Shown in pieces: positions 25,949 through 34,418 of a stretch of DNA of 64,000 nt (its first letter is position 1; each line of letters begins with the position of its first letter). The translations under genes were made by a program, and so were the position numbers. This stretch comes from Jeongeupia sp. USM3. GTDB lineage: Bacteria > Pseudomonadota > Gammaproteobacteria > Burkholderiales > Chitinibacteraceae. Under the pieces are notes generated by a model. That model was given only the letters and a program-made list of their open reading frames with translations. It ran no database searches and was not told the origin of the DNA. Location: the NCBI RefSeq assembly GCF_001808185.1, contig NZ_CP017668.1, positions 2,046,001 to 2,110,000 of the forward strand. The letters are read 5' to 3'.

Positions 25949-26196
25949 GATCGGCTCCGCGGAGTCGCTGATGCCTTGCAGTATAGGCAGGCCGGCGGCC
26001 AGCGCAGCAGCGCGATGAAATGGTCGCGCAACGGGCTGCCCGGATGCGGTGCCAGCCCCGCCCGCCGGCCGATCCCGGCAACGGACGGGACGATGCGCAC
26101 GCCCAGCGACAGGATGTGGCCTACGGGTGCCGGCGCAGCGGCCGGTCAGGGCTTCGCGCGGCGGGCGTGGCTCGCCGGCGATCCGGTCGGCGCCGG

Positions 26197-27072
26197 TCAG
26201 CCGTAACGCGCCTGCGCCAGCGCCAGCCACGCGCGCGCGGCGTGCGAGAGGTAGGCGTCGCGCGGCCACGCCAGTGCAATTTCCCACGGGATCTCGGCCT
26301 CGAGTTCGCACACCGCCAGCCCGTCGCGCGCCGACGCGGCGATTTCCGACGTCGGCAGCAGCGCCACGCCGATGCCGCCGCGCACCATCGCCTGGATCAG
26401 CCCGGGCTGGCCGCTGCGGCCGGTGACCTGCGGCGCAAAGCCCGCCTCGCCGCACGCCGAGACGATCCGGTCGTTGAGCGCGAAACCCGGCGTGAACAGG
26501 ATGAACGGCTCGTCGGCCAGTTCGGCCAGCGCAATCCGCGGCCGGTGCGCCCAGGCCGAGCGCTCGGGCGCGATCAGGGCCAGCCGGTCGCGCACCAGGG
26601 TCAGCGTCTGGTAGCGCGGATCGTCGACCGGGTGCAGCAGGCCGCCAAGTTCGAGCTCGCCGGCGAGCAATGCGGCCTCGATCGCGATCGCGCCGTCCTC
26701 GAACAGCTTGAGCTCGACGCCCGGGTAATGACGCTTGAACTCGCTGATCAGCGCCACGAACACCCGGCCGCCGAGCGAGGGCACGCCGATGCGCAGCTCG
26801 CCGCGCGCCAGCCCGGAGAGGCCGGCCAGCTCGGCGTGCAGCTGGCCGGCGTCGGCGAGCATCCGCTCGGCATGCACCAGCACCACGCTGCCGGCGTCGG
26901 TCAGCCGCGGACGCTTGCCTTCGCGCACGAACAGCTGCTGCCCCAGTTCGTCCTCGAGCTGGCGCACGAGCTTGCTCACCGTCGGCTGGGTGACGAACAG
27001 CCGCTCGGCGGCGAGCGTGAAGCTGCCGCAGCGGGCGACTTCGGCAAACGCGCGCAGGGTCCGCAATTCCAT
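26197..27072 (-). CDS. LysR-family transcriptional regulator, divergent from cidAB
   Basis: 291 residues: N-terminal winged HTH (MELRTLRAFAEVARCGSFTLAAERLFVTQPTVSKLVRQLE in contiguous blocks) and a substrate-binding C-terminal domain. Gene position immediately divergent from cidA/cidB parallels CidR control of cidAB, so regulation of that operon is likely (inference from context). The 105-bp intergenic region has an AT-rich stretch around 27099-27123 with repeated TTCAT/ATGA motifs suitable as a LysR site. The start at 27072 is preferred over 27087. Confidence 0.87.
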   Translation of the reverse strand: MELRTLRAFAEVARCGSFTLAAERLFVTQPTVSKLVRQLEDELGQQLFVREGKRPRLTDAGSVVLVHAERMLADAGQLHAELAGLSGLARGELRIGVPSLGGRVFVALISEFKRHYPGVELKLFEDGAIAIEAALLAGELELGGLLHPVDDPRYQTLTLVRDRLALIAPERSAWAHRPRIALAELADEPFILFTPGFALNDRIVSACGEAGFAPQVTGRSGQPGLIQAMVRGGIGVALLPTSEIAASARDGLAVCELEAEIPWEIALAWPRDAYLSHAARAWLALAQARYG

Positions 27073-27177
27073 CGACGCCCTCACCATTCCAAATCGGCAT
27101 TCATTTCATAATGATAATTCATCTTTGTAATCAAAGCGGCGGCATACACTTCGGGCTGTATCCTTCAGGAGGCCATC

Positions 27178-27606
27178 ATGGCTACCGCCCGCGTGACCGG
27201 TTTCTTCAGGCTGGTCACCCAATTGCTGCTGATCTTTGCCGTCTGGTTCGCCACCGACTGGTTTGCCCGCGCCGTGCATTCGCCGATTCCGGGCAGCGTG
27301 ATCGGCCTTGGCGTGGTGCTGGCGCTGCTGCTGTGCGGCGTCCTGCATACCGACGCGATCCGCCGCGGCGCCGAATGGCTGCTGGCGGAAATGCTGCTGT
27401 TCTTCATTCCGCCGTGCATTGCCGTGGTGCAGTTCGGCGCGCTGTTCAAGGCCGAAGGCCTGCAACTGATCGCGGTGATCGTGCTCGGCACGCTGATCGT
27501 CATGGCCGGCACCGCGCTGGTCGTCGATGTCGTGTTCCGCTGGGAACACCGCCGCCGCATCCGCGCCAAATCGCAACGCCGCCAACTGGCCGGTGCGCTG
27601 CAATGA
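27178..27606 (+). CDS. CidA/LrgA-family holin-like membrane protein
   Basis: 142-residue protein with four predicted membrane helices, of the family linked to murein hydrolase control and to export of overflow metabolites such as pyruvate. Landmarks: PIPGSVIGLGVVLALLL and EMLLFFIPPCIAVVQFG. A Lys/Arg-rich C-terminal tail follows the last helix. Strong ribosome site GGAGG. The stop overlaps the start of the LrgB/CidB gene by 4 bp (ATGA), so the two form a translationally coupled pair. Confidence 0.9.
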   Translation: MATARVTGFFRLVTQLLLIFAVWFATDWFARAVHSPIPGSVIGLGVVLALLLCGVLHTDAIRRGAEWLLAEMLLFFIPPCIAVVQFGALFKAEGLQLIAVIVLGTLIVMAGTALVVDVVFRWEHRRRIRAKSQRRQLAGALQ

Positions 27607-28289
27607 ACACCGCCCTGCTCGCCCCGCTCAGCCTGATCGTCACCATTGCGGTGTACTACGCCAGCAAGTGGCTGTACCACCGGCACCGCCGCATCTGGTT
27701 TGCCCCCATCGTGCTGACGCCGCTGCTGCTGATGGCAATCGTGCTGGCGATCGATCTGCCCTACCAGGTCTACAATGCCGACGCGCACTGGCTGGTTTGG
27801 TTGCTTGGACCAACCACCATTGCATTTGCCGTACCGATCTACGACCAGCGCGAGATCATCCGCCGCAATCCGCTCACGCTCAGCGTCGGCGTGGTGGCCG
27901 GCGTGGTGCTCGGCATCGGTTCGTCGTGGCTGCTGTCGCAACTGTTCCGGCTGCCGGACGAACTGACGCACAGCCTGCTGTCGCGCTCGGTCTCGACGCC
28001 GTTCGCCGTCGTTGCCACCGATGCCTTCGGCGGTTCGCGCGAGCTGACCTCGCTGTTCGTCGTCGTCACCGGCGTGTTCGGCATGGTGATCGGCGAAACG
28101 GTGATGCGGGTGCTGCCGCTGCGCTCGCGCATGGCGCGCGGCGCGATGTTCGGCGCCGCCAGCCATGGTGCCGGCACCGCCAAGGCGCGCGAAATCGGCA
28201 ACGAGGAAGGCGTCGTCGCCAGCCTCACCATGACCATGGCCGGTATTGCCATGGTGTTGATCTCACCGCTGCTTGGAGCGTGGCTATGA
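27603..28289 (+). CDS. CidB/LrgB-family membrane protein
   Basis: 228-residue multi-helix partner of the CidA/LrgA protein. Family signatures are GPTTIAFAVPIYDQREIIRRN, SVSTPFAVVATDAFGGSRELTSLFVVVTGVFGM and GAMFGAASHGAGTAKAREIG. Coupled to the upstream gene by ATGA overlap. The following 224 bp before metF contains no gene or regulatory element that I recognise. Confidence 0.92.
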   Translation: MNTALLAPLSLIVTIAVYYASKWLYHRHRRIWFAPIVLTPLLLMAIVLAIDLPYQVYNADAHWLVWLLGPTTIAFAVPIYDQREIIRRNPLTLSVGVVAGVVLGIGSSWLLSQLFRLPDELTHSLLSRSVSTPFAVVATDAFGGSRELTSLFVVVTGVFGMVIGETVMRVLPLRSRMARGAMFGAASHGAGTAKAREIGNEEGVVASLTMTMAGIAMVLISPLLGAWL

Positions 28290-28513
28290 AACGTCCGATC
28301 CCCTGGTGCTGTGCGCGTCGGCGCGCACGGCTGCGCGTACAGCCGAAACGCACGCCGCAGCGCAGCGACGTGGTCGGCGGCACGCCCGAGGCCGGGCCGT
28401 TGGCGCCACCGCGCGGCAAACTCACGCCGACATGAAGCGATTGCGGGCGCGCTGACGCTACCGGGCGGCGGTGCGGTGGTAAGATTACCCGGATTTTCCA
28501 CCGAACAGCCGCC

Positions 28514-29344
28514 ATGACCCGCCCGCCGATCAGCTTCGAATTCTTCCCGTCCAAGACGCCCGAAGGCGTCGAGAAACTGCGCAACACGCGCCGCCAGCTC
28601 GCCCAGTTCAAGCCCGAGTTCTTCTCGGTGACCTTCGGCGCCGGCGGCACGACGCAGGACGGCACGCGCAACGCGGTATTCGAGATCCAGTCCGAAGGCC
28701 ATCAGGCGGCGCCGCACCTGTCGTGCATCGGCTCGACCCGCGCGACCATCGCCGAGCTGCTGCAAAGCTACCGCGAGCACGGCATCCGCCGCATCGTCGC
28801 GCTGCGCGGCGACATCCCGTCGGGCATGGTCGACGTCGGCGAATTCCGCTACGCCAACGAACTCGTCGCGTTCATCCGCGAACAGCACGGCGACTGGTTC
28901 CATATCGAAGTCGCCGCCTATCCCGAGTACCACCCGCAGGCGCAGAGCGCCGAGGCCGACCTGCGCGCCTTCGTCGGCAAGGTCCACGCCGGCGCCGACG
29001 CGGCAATCACTCAGTACTTCTTCAACGCCGACGCCTACTTCCGCTTCGTCGACGAGGTGCAGGGCCGCGGCGTCAGCATCCCGATCGTGCCGGGCATCAT
29101 GCCGATCCAGAACTTCAGCCAGCTCTCGCGTTTCTCCGACATGTGCGGCGCCGAGATCCCGCGCTGGCTCAAGCTGCGGCTGGCGTCGTTCGGCGACGAC
29201 TCGGCATCGATCCGCGCCTTCGGCCTCGATTTCGTCACCGAGCTGTCGGACCGGGTGCTGTCGCAGGGTGCGCCGGGGCTGCATTTCTATACGCTGAATG
29301 CGGCAGGGGCGGTGAGTACGGTTTGTCAGCGGCTGGGGTTTTGA
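28514..29344 (+). CDS. metF: Methylenetetrahydrofolate reductase
   Basis: FAD enzyme of 276 residues that reduces 5,10-methylene-THF to 5-methyl-THF for methionine synthesis. Motifs include SFEFFPSKTPEGVEKL, FFSVTFGAGGTTQDGT, IVALRGDIPSGM, VAAYPEYHPQA, AAITQYFFNADAYFRFVD and VPGIMPIQNFSQLSRFSDMCGAEIP. No strong ribosome site before the ATG. It is monocistronic, ending in a Rho-independent terminator, and works with metK and ahcY elsewhere in the window. Confidence 0.96.
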   Translation: MTRPPISFEFFPSKTPEGVEKLRNTRRQLAQFKPEFFSVTFGAGGTTQDGTRNAVFEIQSEGHQAAPHLSCIGSTRATIAELLQSYREHGIRRIVALRGDIPSGMVDVGEFRYANELVAFIREQHGDWFHIEVAAYPEYHPQAQSAEADLRAFVGKVHAGADAAITQYFFNADAYFRFVDEVQGRGVSIPIVPGIMPIQNFSQLSRFSDMCGAEIPRWLKLRLASFGDDSASIRAFGLDFVTELSDRVLSQGAPGLHFYTLNAAGAVSTVCQRLGF

Positions 29345-29370
29345 GGGCTGCAGGTTCGCGTTGAGAGAAG

Positions 29371-29391
29371 CGGCCCGGATGGGCCGTTTTT
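29371..29391 (+). terminator. Rho-independent terminator of metF
   Basis: CGGCCC (29371-29376) pairs with GGGCCG (29381-29386) around GGAT, followed by TTTTT. Confidence 0.8.
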
Positions 29392-29439
29392 CGTTGCGGG
29401 GTGTGAAGAAGGTTAGAGGTTTAGCGCCTGCGGCGCGGG

Positions 29440-29965
29440 GGTAAAGGCATTGATGCCGGTTCCGCCCGGCGGACGTGATACTTTCTTTTGCTTCGCCAAA
29501 AGAAAGTATCCAAAGAAAAGGCGTGCGCTGCATCGCGCGTCGCTAAGCGGCAAAGCCGCTAAGCTTTGGCGTGACCCGCATCCGCGCCCGCTTCGCGGGT
29601 TCCCTGCGCTGCTCAGTCGCCACGGCGGGAATCGCAAACTCGCTACGCTCAAACAGCGATCCCCGACAGCTCCGTGCCGACTTGCGCTGCTCGGCGCTAC
29701 TGAGGGGATCGGGGCGGTATGCAACGGGCTGTGAACAAACACGTGGCAAACCAGTTGCTGTGAAAAGTGCGCCGCCTTTCATTCCCGTTCGCCAGCGCCG
29801 AGGAGTGGAGTGAGACAAGCGGTTTTATCGCTTGGCTCGCGACCGATCGAGGGAAGCCCGGAGGGCCGCAGGGCGCGGGGCGCCTTTGGGGTGAAGGGGG
29901 CTTTGGCGAGACAAAGTCCCCTTCCCGTCTGCGCGGCGGAACGCGCATCTAAATGCTTTTAGCTG
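29440..29965. repeat. Long non-coding composite repeat block rich in hairpins
   Basis: The 677-bp gap between metF and the AraC-family gene has no credible gene. It holds a perfect 14-bp inverted repeat GATACTTTCTTTTG (29477-29490)/CAAAAGAAAGTATC (29497-29510) with loop CTTCGC, a GCGGC/GCCGC hairpin near 29550, a CCCGC/GCGGG hairpin near 29590, and GGGGGCTTTG (29896-29905)/CAAAGTCCCC (29912-29921). Frames are open on both strands but low in meaningful protein character. From memory, very similar hairpin-rich blocks recur between genes in many beta- and gammaproteobacteria; this was not checked by search. Confidence 0.6.
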
Positions 29966-30021
29966 CGCCGAAGGCGCTGAACCCAAACACCCCTTGCAAA
30001 ACCGCTTCCCGAACGCCGCCG

Positions 30022-30804
30022 CTAAACCTTCGCCCCCATCTCCCGCCGATACTGCTCCGGCGTCACCCCCGCCTGCCGCTGGAACATCGCAATGAACGCC
30101 GAACTCGTGCTGTAACCGAGATCGAGCGCAATCGCCTGCACGCTGCGGCCGGCCTCGAGCCGCTCGATCGCGCGCAAAAAGCGCAGCCGCTGCCGCCACT
30201 CGCCCAGGCTCATCCCCAGCTCGCGCCGGCAATGGCGCGCCAGCGTGCGTTCGGTCTGGTGCACCGTCGCGGCCCAGTCGGCCAGCGTGCGGTTGTCGCC
30301 GGGATCGCGCTGCAGCGCGTCGAGCACCTGCTGCAAGGCCGGCGTCTGCGCCAGCGGCAGGTAGCGCGGTTCGGCCTGCGCGCGGCCGAGCCGGTCGACG
30401 ACGACCTGCGCCAGCCGGCGGTCGGCGTCGTGCTCGGGCACGGCGACGCCGCGTTCGGCGAAATCGACCAGTATCGCCCGCAGCACGCTGTCGATCGCCA
30501 GCATGCACGGCCGGTCCGGCAAGGCCGTGCACAGGTCCGGATCGAGGTCGAGCGCCCGGTACAGCACCGGCTGGTGGTTGTAGCTGCCGTGGACGACGCC
30601 GGGGGGCAGCCACACCGCATACCGCGGCGGCGACAGGAAGCGCTGGCCGTCGACGTCGATCTGCATCACGCCGTGCTCGGCGTAGTTGAGCTGGCCCCAC
30701 GGGTGCCGGTGCAGCTCGCATTCGGTGCCGGCACTGAAGGCGTCGAAGCGGAAGCACACCGGATAGGGCAGCCGGTCGAAGTCGCGGTGCGGTGAATAGG
30801 CCAT
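30022..30804 (-). CDS. AraC-family transcriptional regulator with N-terminal cupin
   Basis: 260 residues. The N-terminal cupin ligand domain (about 20-110) includes CELHRHPWGQLNYAEHGVMQID and WLPPGVVHGS. The C-terminal two-HTH domain includes TLADWAATVHQTERTLARHCRRE and SVQAIALDLGYSTSSAFIAMFQRQAGVTP in adjacent blocks. It is divergent from an EamA-family exporter with 94 bp between starts, the common regulator/target layout, and a perfect inverted repeat lies in that gap. Start at 30804 chosen because upstream extension reads into the promoter region. Confidence 0.9.
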   Translation of the reverse strand: MAYSPHRDFDRLPYPVCFRFDAFSAGTECELHRHPWGQLNYAEHGVMQIDVDGQRFLSPPRYAVWLPPGVVHGSYNHQPVLYRALDLDPDLCTALPDRPCMLAIDSVLRAILVDFAERGVAVPEHDADRRLAQVVVDRLGRAQAEPRYLPLAQTPALQQVLDALQRDPGDNRTLADWAATVHQTERTLARHCRRELGMSLGEWRQRLRFLRAIERLEAGRSVQAIALDLGYSTSSAFIAMFQRQAGVTPEQYRREMGAKV

Positions 30805-30826
30805 GATGTCCGGATCGGCGAACGGT

Positions 30827-30854
30827 TTGTCTGGTTTCAAGTATATCCAGACAA
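30827..30854. promoter_or_regulatory. Perfect inverted repeat, candidate operator between araC-type and eamA-type genes
   Basis: TTGTCTGG (30827-30834) and CCAGACAA (30847-30854) form an 8-bp perfect dyad with a 12-bp spacer. A related half site GGACAA occurs at 30864-30869. The dyad lies in the shared promoter region of the divergent pair. Which protein binds is not known. Confidence 0.5.
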
Positions 30855-30898
30855 CAAGACAGGCGGACAATCGCTGCCATATTCCGAAGGAGCGCACC

Positions 30899-31789
30899 AT
30901 GCCGCTGCTGTTTCCGATTCTGGCCGTGCTGATCTGGGCCGCCAACACCGTCGTCAACAAGCTCGCCGCCGGCGCGATCATGCCGGCCGAAATCGGCTTC
31001 TACCGCTGGCTGCTGGCGGCGCTGCTGTTCACGCCGTTCATGCTGCGGCCGCTCTGGCAGCACCGGGCCGCGGTGCGGGCGCAGGCCGGGCGCATCGTCG
31101 TGCTCGGGCTCTTGGGCATGGTCGTCTACCAGAGCCTCGCCTACTACGCCGCGCACAGCACCTCGGCGACGAACATGGGCATCATCCTGTCGCTGATGCC
31201 GATGATGGCGCTGGCGCTGGCGATCGCCCTGCTCGGCCAGCGGCTGACGCTGGGCGCGATCACCGGTTCGGTCGTGTCGTTCGCCGGCGTGCTGATCGTC
31301 GTCTCGGGCGGCAGCGTCGCGGCGCTGCTGCAGCACGGCGTCGGCAGCGGCGATGCGCTGATGCTGATCGCGACCTTGGCGTACGCGCTCTACAGCGTGC
31401 TGCTGAAGAAGTGGCAGATCCGGCTGCCTTCCTTGCTGCTGCTGTACCTGCAGGTGCTGGTCGCCGTGCTGCTGCTGTTGCCGCTCTACCTCGCCTCGCC
31501 CAAGGTCGGGCTCTCGGCCAGCAACATCCCGCTGGTGCTGTACGCCGGGCTGTTCGCGTCGATGCTCGCGCCGCTGCTGTGGATGCACGGCGTCGCCAAG
31601 GCCGGGCCCAGCCGCACCACCTTGCTGTTCAACCTGTCGCCGGTGTTCACCGCGCTGATCGCCGCGACGCCGGTCCTGCACGAAAGGCTGGCGTGGTATC
31701 ACCTCGTCGGCGGCCTGCTGACGCTGGCCGGCGTGCTGCTGAGCGAGCGCTGGAAGCAGCCGTTCGGGCTGTCCCGCCACCCCGCCTGA
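30899..31789 (+). CDS. EamA/DMT-family membrane transporter
   Basis: 296-residue transporter with ten predicted helices in two EamA repeats, a family of metabolite exporters. Start MPLLFPILAVLIWAANTVVNKLAAG; repeat 2 begins near GSGDALMLIATLAYALYSVLLKKW; end repeat GPSRTTLLFNLSPVFTALIA. Ribosome site AAGGAG precedes the ATG at 30899. Probably controlled by the divergent AraC-family regulator. Substrate unknown. Confidence 0.88.
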   Translation: MPLLFPILAVLIWAANTVVNKLAAGAIMPAEIGFYRWLLAALLFTPFMLRPLWQHRAAVRAQAGRIVVLGLLGMVVYQSLAYYAAHSTSATNMGIILSLMPMMALALAIALLGQRLTLGAITGSVVSFAGVLIVVSGGSVAALLQHGVGSGDALMLIATLAYALYSVLLKKWQIRLPSLLLLYLQVLVAVLLLLPLYLASPKVGLSASNIPLVLYAGLFASMLAPLLWMHGVAKAGPSRTTLLFNLSPVFTALIAATPVLHERLAWYHLVGGLLTLAGVLLSERWKQPFGLSRHPA

Positions 31790-32093
31790 GCCCCGTTCTC
31801 CGGGTACACGTGTTGCACCGGCGCCGCAGCCGCCGACGTCCGTCTGGCCGATTTGGCGGACCGGGCCAGCCAAGCCGGCGCCGATGGTCAAGACTGTATG
31901 AAAGTGCAACAGCGGCCGATCCCCGCGGCGGCATCTGCGCAGCGCAAACCCGGTGCCATCGTGCCGGCAAGGCGCATCCCCACGCAGGCCCGCGGATCGA
32001 GTCGGCCGCACAATAACGGCAACACCGGCCGGGCAGGACAAAGGCCGGGTTGCAATGCCGGGGCTGCTTGGCCCGCGGCAGGGGAGAACGAGC
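31790..32093. other. 304-bp intergenic stretch with no recognised feature
   Basis: Between the EamA gene and the Na/Pi cotransporter gene. The only structure seen is a distant 8-bp inverted repeat TGTTGCAC/GTGCAACA about 85 bp apart (near 31811 and 31904), of doubtful meaning. No Pho box was identified despite the phosphate-related gene downstream. Confidence 0.5.
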
Positions 32094-33782
32094 ATGATGA
32101 CCGTTCTGCTTCATCTAGCCGGTGGTGTCGCCCTGCTGACCTGGGGGCTGCACATGGTCGAAACCGGCTTCATGCGCGCGCTCGGCGCATCGCTGCGGCA
32201 GCTGATGGGCCGCAGCCTCGGCAGCCGCTGGCGTGCGCTGCTGGCAGGGATGGCGATCAGCACCGTCCTGCAGAGCAGCACCGCCACCGGCCTGCTCGCG
32301 ACCTCGTTCGCCGCGCGCCGCGTGCTGACGCCGGTCGCCGGGCTGGCGATCATGCTTGGCGCCAACCTCGGCGCAACGCTGGTCGTCCAGGCGTTCTCGC
32401 TGCATCTGGGCTGGGTGTCGCCGCTGTGCCTGATCGCCGGGCTGTTCATGTTCGAGCGCGGCAAGGGTTCGCAGACGCGCGACGTCGGCCGCGCCTTCAT
32501 CGGCATCGGCCTGATGCTGCTGGCGCTGCGGCTCTTGGTCGAGGCGATGCAGCCGGCCGAGGCCGCGCCGGCGATGCGGGCGATCCTCGACGTGCTGGCC
32601 GACCAGCCGCTGCCGAGCGCGATGATCGCCGCACTGCTGACCTGGCTGGCGCATTCGAGCATTCCAACCGTGCTGCTGGTGATGTCGCTCGCCGGCTCGC
32701 ACGCGATTCCGGCCGGCACCGCGCTGGCGATGGTGCTCGGCGCCAACATCGGCAGCGCGCTCAACCCGTGGTTCGAAGGCATCAGGGGCAACGAGCCGCT
32801 GCGCCGGCGGCTGCCGGCCGGCAACCTGCTGCTGCGCGGCGGGAGCTGCCTCGTGCTGCTGCTCGCCGTCACCCCGCTCGCCCAGGGGCTGGCCCGGCTG
32901 TGGCCCGACCCGGCGGCGCTGGTCGCCGATTTCCACACGCTGCTCAACCTCGGCATCGCGCTTGCCTTCATCGGCCTGCTGGGGCCGGTGTCGCGGCTGC
33001 TCGAACGCCTTTTCCCCGATCACCGCGACGCCGCCGACCAGCCCGATGCGCCGCGCTACCTCGATCCGTCGGCGATCGCCACGCCGTCGCTGGCGCTGAC
33101 CTGCGCAACGCGCGAGGCGCTGCACATGGGCGACATCGTCGAGGACATGCTGCGGACCAGCATGCCGGCGCTGCTCGGTGACGACCGGCAGCGCATTCTG
33201 GACATCACCCGCCGCGACAATGCCGTCGACCGGCTGCACGAGGCGATCAAGCTCTACGTGACCGAGATCACCCGCGAGAGTCTGTCGCCGCAGGACGCGG
33301 CGCGGGCGATGGCGATCATCGGCTTCGTCATCAACATGGAGCACATCGGCGACATCATCGACAAGAACCTGATGGAGCTGGCCGGCAAGAAAATCCGCAA
33401 CCAGCTGAGCTTCTCGCACGACGGCGCCGCCGAGCTGACCCGGCTTCACCATGAAGTGCTGGAAAACTTCCACCGCGCCCAGTCGGTGTTCATTTCGGCC
33501 GACGTGCGCACCGCGCAGGCGCTGCTGGCGGGCAAAGCCACGATCCGCGAGCTGGGCCGCCACGCCGCCGACACCCATCTGGCGCGGCTGCGCGACGGCG
33601 TGCCCGAGAGCATCGCGTCGAGCTCGCTGCATCTGGACGTGCTGCGCGACCTGCGGCGGATCCACTCGCACGTGTGCGCGATCGCCTATCCGGTACTCGA
33701 ACAGGGCGGCGCACCGGACGAAGGCCGCGCGCGGCCGAACGAAACCGGCAAAACCTGGCAGGGGCTTGCCGGGCGGGTCTAG
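32094..33782 (+). CDS. Na/Pi-cotransporter family protein with PhoU-like C-terminus
   Basis: 562 residues. The N-terminal half has two Na/Pi repeat regions: LLTWGLHMVETGFMRALG with TVLQSSTATGLLATSF, and TWLAHSSIPTVLLVMSLAGS with LGANIGSALNPW. The C-terminal ~200 residues are helical and PhoU-like (CATREALHMGDIVEDML, FVINMEHIGDIIDKNLMELA). Likely phosphate uptake or export driven by sodium. ATG at 32094 with ribosome site GGGGAGA; an adjacent ATG at 32097 is equally possible. Ends at a bidirectional terminator. Confidence 0.88.
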   Translation: MMTVLLHLAGGVALLTWGLHMVETGFMRALGASLRQLMGRSLGSRWRALLAGMAISTVLQSSTATGLLATSFAARRVLTPVAGLAIMLGANLGATLVVQAFSLHLGWVSPLCLIAGLFMFERGKGSQTRDVGRAFIGIGLMLLALRLLVEAMQPAEAAPAMRAILDVLADQPLPSAMIAALLTWLAHSSIPTVLLVMSLAGSHAIPAGTALAMVLGANIGSALNPWFEGIRGNEPLRRRLPAGNLLLRGGSCLVLLLAVTPLAQGLARLWPDPAALVADFHTLLNLGIALAFIGLLGPVSRLLERLFPDHRDAADQPDAPRYLDPSAIATPSLALTCATREALHMGDIVEDMLRTSMPALLGDDRQRILDITRRDNAVDRLHEAIKLYVTEITRESLSPQDAARAMAIIGFVINMEHIGDIIDKNLMELAGKKIRNQLSFSHDGAAELTRLHHEVLENFHRAQSVFISADVRTAQALLAGKATIRELGRHAADTHLARLRDGVPESIASSSLHLDVLRDLRRIHSHVCAIAYPVLEQGGAPDEGRARPNETGKTWQGLAGRV

Positions 33783-33795
33783 CCTCGGCGCAAAA

Positions 33796-33821
33796 AAAAA
33801 CGGCCCCGCGAGGCCGTTTTT
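33796..33821. terminator. Bidirectional Rho-independent terminator
   Basis: AAAAACGGCC (33796-33805) pairs with GGCCGTTTTT (33812-33821) around CCGCGA. It separates the convergent Na/Pi cotransporter and glycine-zipper lipoprotein genes. Confidence 0.88.
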
Positions 33822-33841
33822 GACGCCGTTGCTGCGACACA

Positions 33842-34348
33842 TCAGATCGGCGCGGTTTGGGGTGCTGCCTGCGGCACGATGCCGTTGCCGGCCGGCACGA
33901 CGCGGGTGCTCTTGTTGTCGGTCAGCACGTCGACGCGCTGGCCGACCGCCAGCGGCGCGTCGGCCTTCTGCACGATGACCATGCGCTGGCCGTTGTCGAG
34001 CCGGACCGTCACCTCGTAGGCGTCCTGCTGGGTCACGCCCTTCTCGATCGCGTTGCCGGCAAGGCCGCCGACGATGGCGCCGACAATGCCGGCAACGATC
34101 TGGCCGTTGCCGCCGCCGATATTGCTGCCGGCGGCGATGCCGCCGATCGCCCCGCCGGCAACGGTGCCGACACCGGTCGAATCCTGCATCTTCACCGAGC
34201 GGATGTTCTCGATCGCGCCCGACTGCACCGTAGCGGCCTGCATCATCTGGTCGCGGTTGTAGACGTTCGACGAGGTGTTGGCGCAGCCGCTCGCGAACAG
34301 TGCTGCGGCAAGCAAGGTGGTCGCGCCGAGAATGCGGCGGGTCGTCAT
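33842..34348 (-). CDS. Glycine-zipper outer-membrane lipoprotein, SlyB/Pcp-like
   Basis: 168-residue lipoprotein: signal ending LFASGC (lipidated Cys near residue 21), then a glycine-zipper domain (VGTVAGGAIGGIAAGSNIGGG, IVGAIVGGLAGNAIEKGV) and a C-terminal beta-rich part with YEVTVRLDNGQRMVIVQ. Typical of SlyB/PCP05 proteins that stabilise the outer membrane. Strong ribosome site GGAGGC before the ATG at 34348. Confidence 0.87.
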   Translation of the reverse strand: MTTRRILGATTLLAAALFASGCANTSSNVYNRDQMMQAATVQSGAIENIRSVKMQDSTGVGTVAGGAIGGIAAGSNIGGGNGQIVAGIVGAIVGGLAGNAIEKGVTQQDAYEVTVRLDNGQRMVIVQKADAPLAVGQRVDVLTDNKSTRVVPAGNGIVPQAAPQTAPI

Positions 34349-34418
34349 GATCCTGCCTCCTGATGGTTTGAACTGCCCATATTTTAATCGCCGCATATCG
34401 CCGCCGCTGTGCAGCACG

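Noticed and set aside
22716..26081. A very long minus-strand frame antisense to the helicase gene
   Set aside because: It overlaps the SUV3-like helicase with intact motifs, and its product is Arg/Ala/Gln-rich without family features; treated as a shadow frame.
28290..28513. Possible riboswitch or small gene between cidB and metF
   Set aside because: No SAH or SAM motif and no credible coding frame could be seen.
29697..29970. Short open frames in the metF-AraC gap as genes
   Set aside because: They run through inverted repeats, are open on both strands, and lack ribosome sites and protein-like composition.
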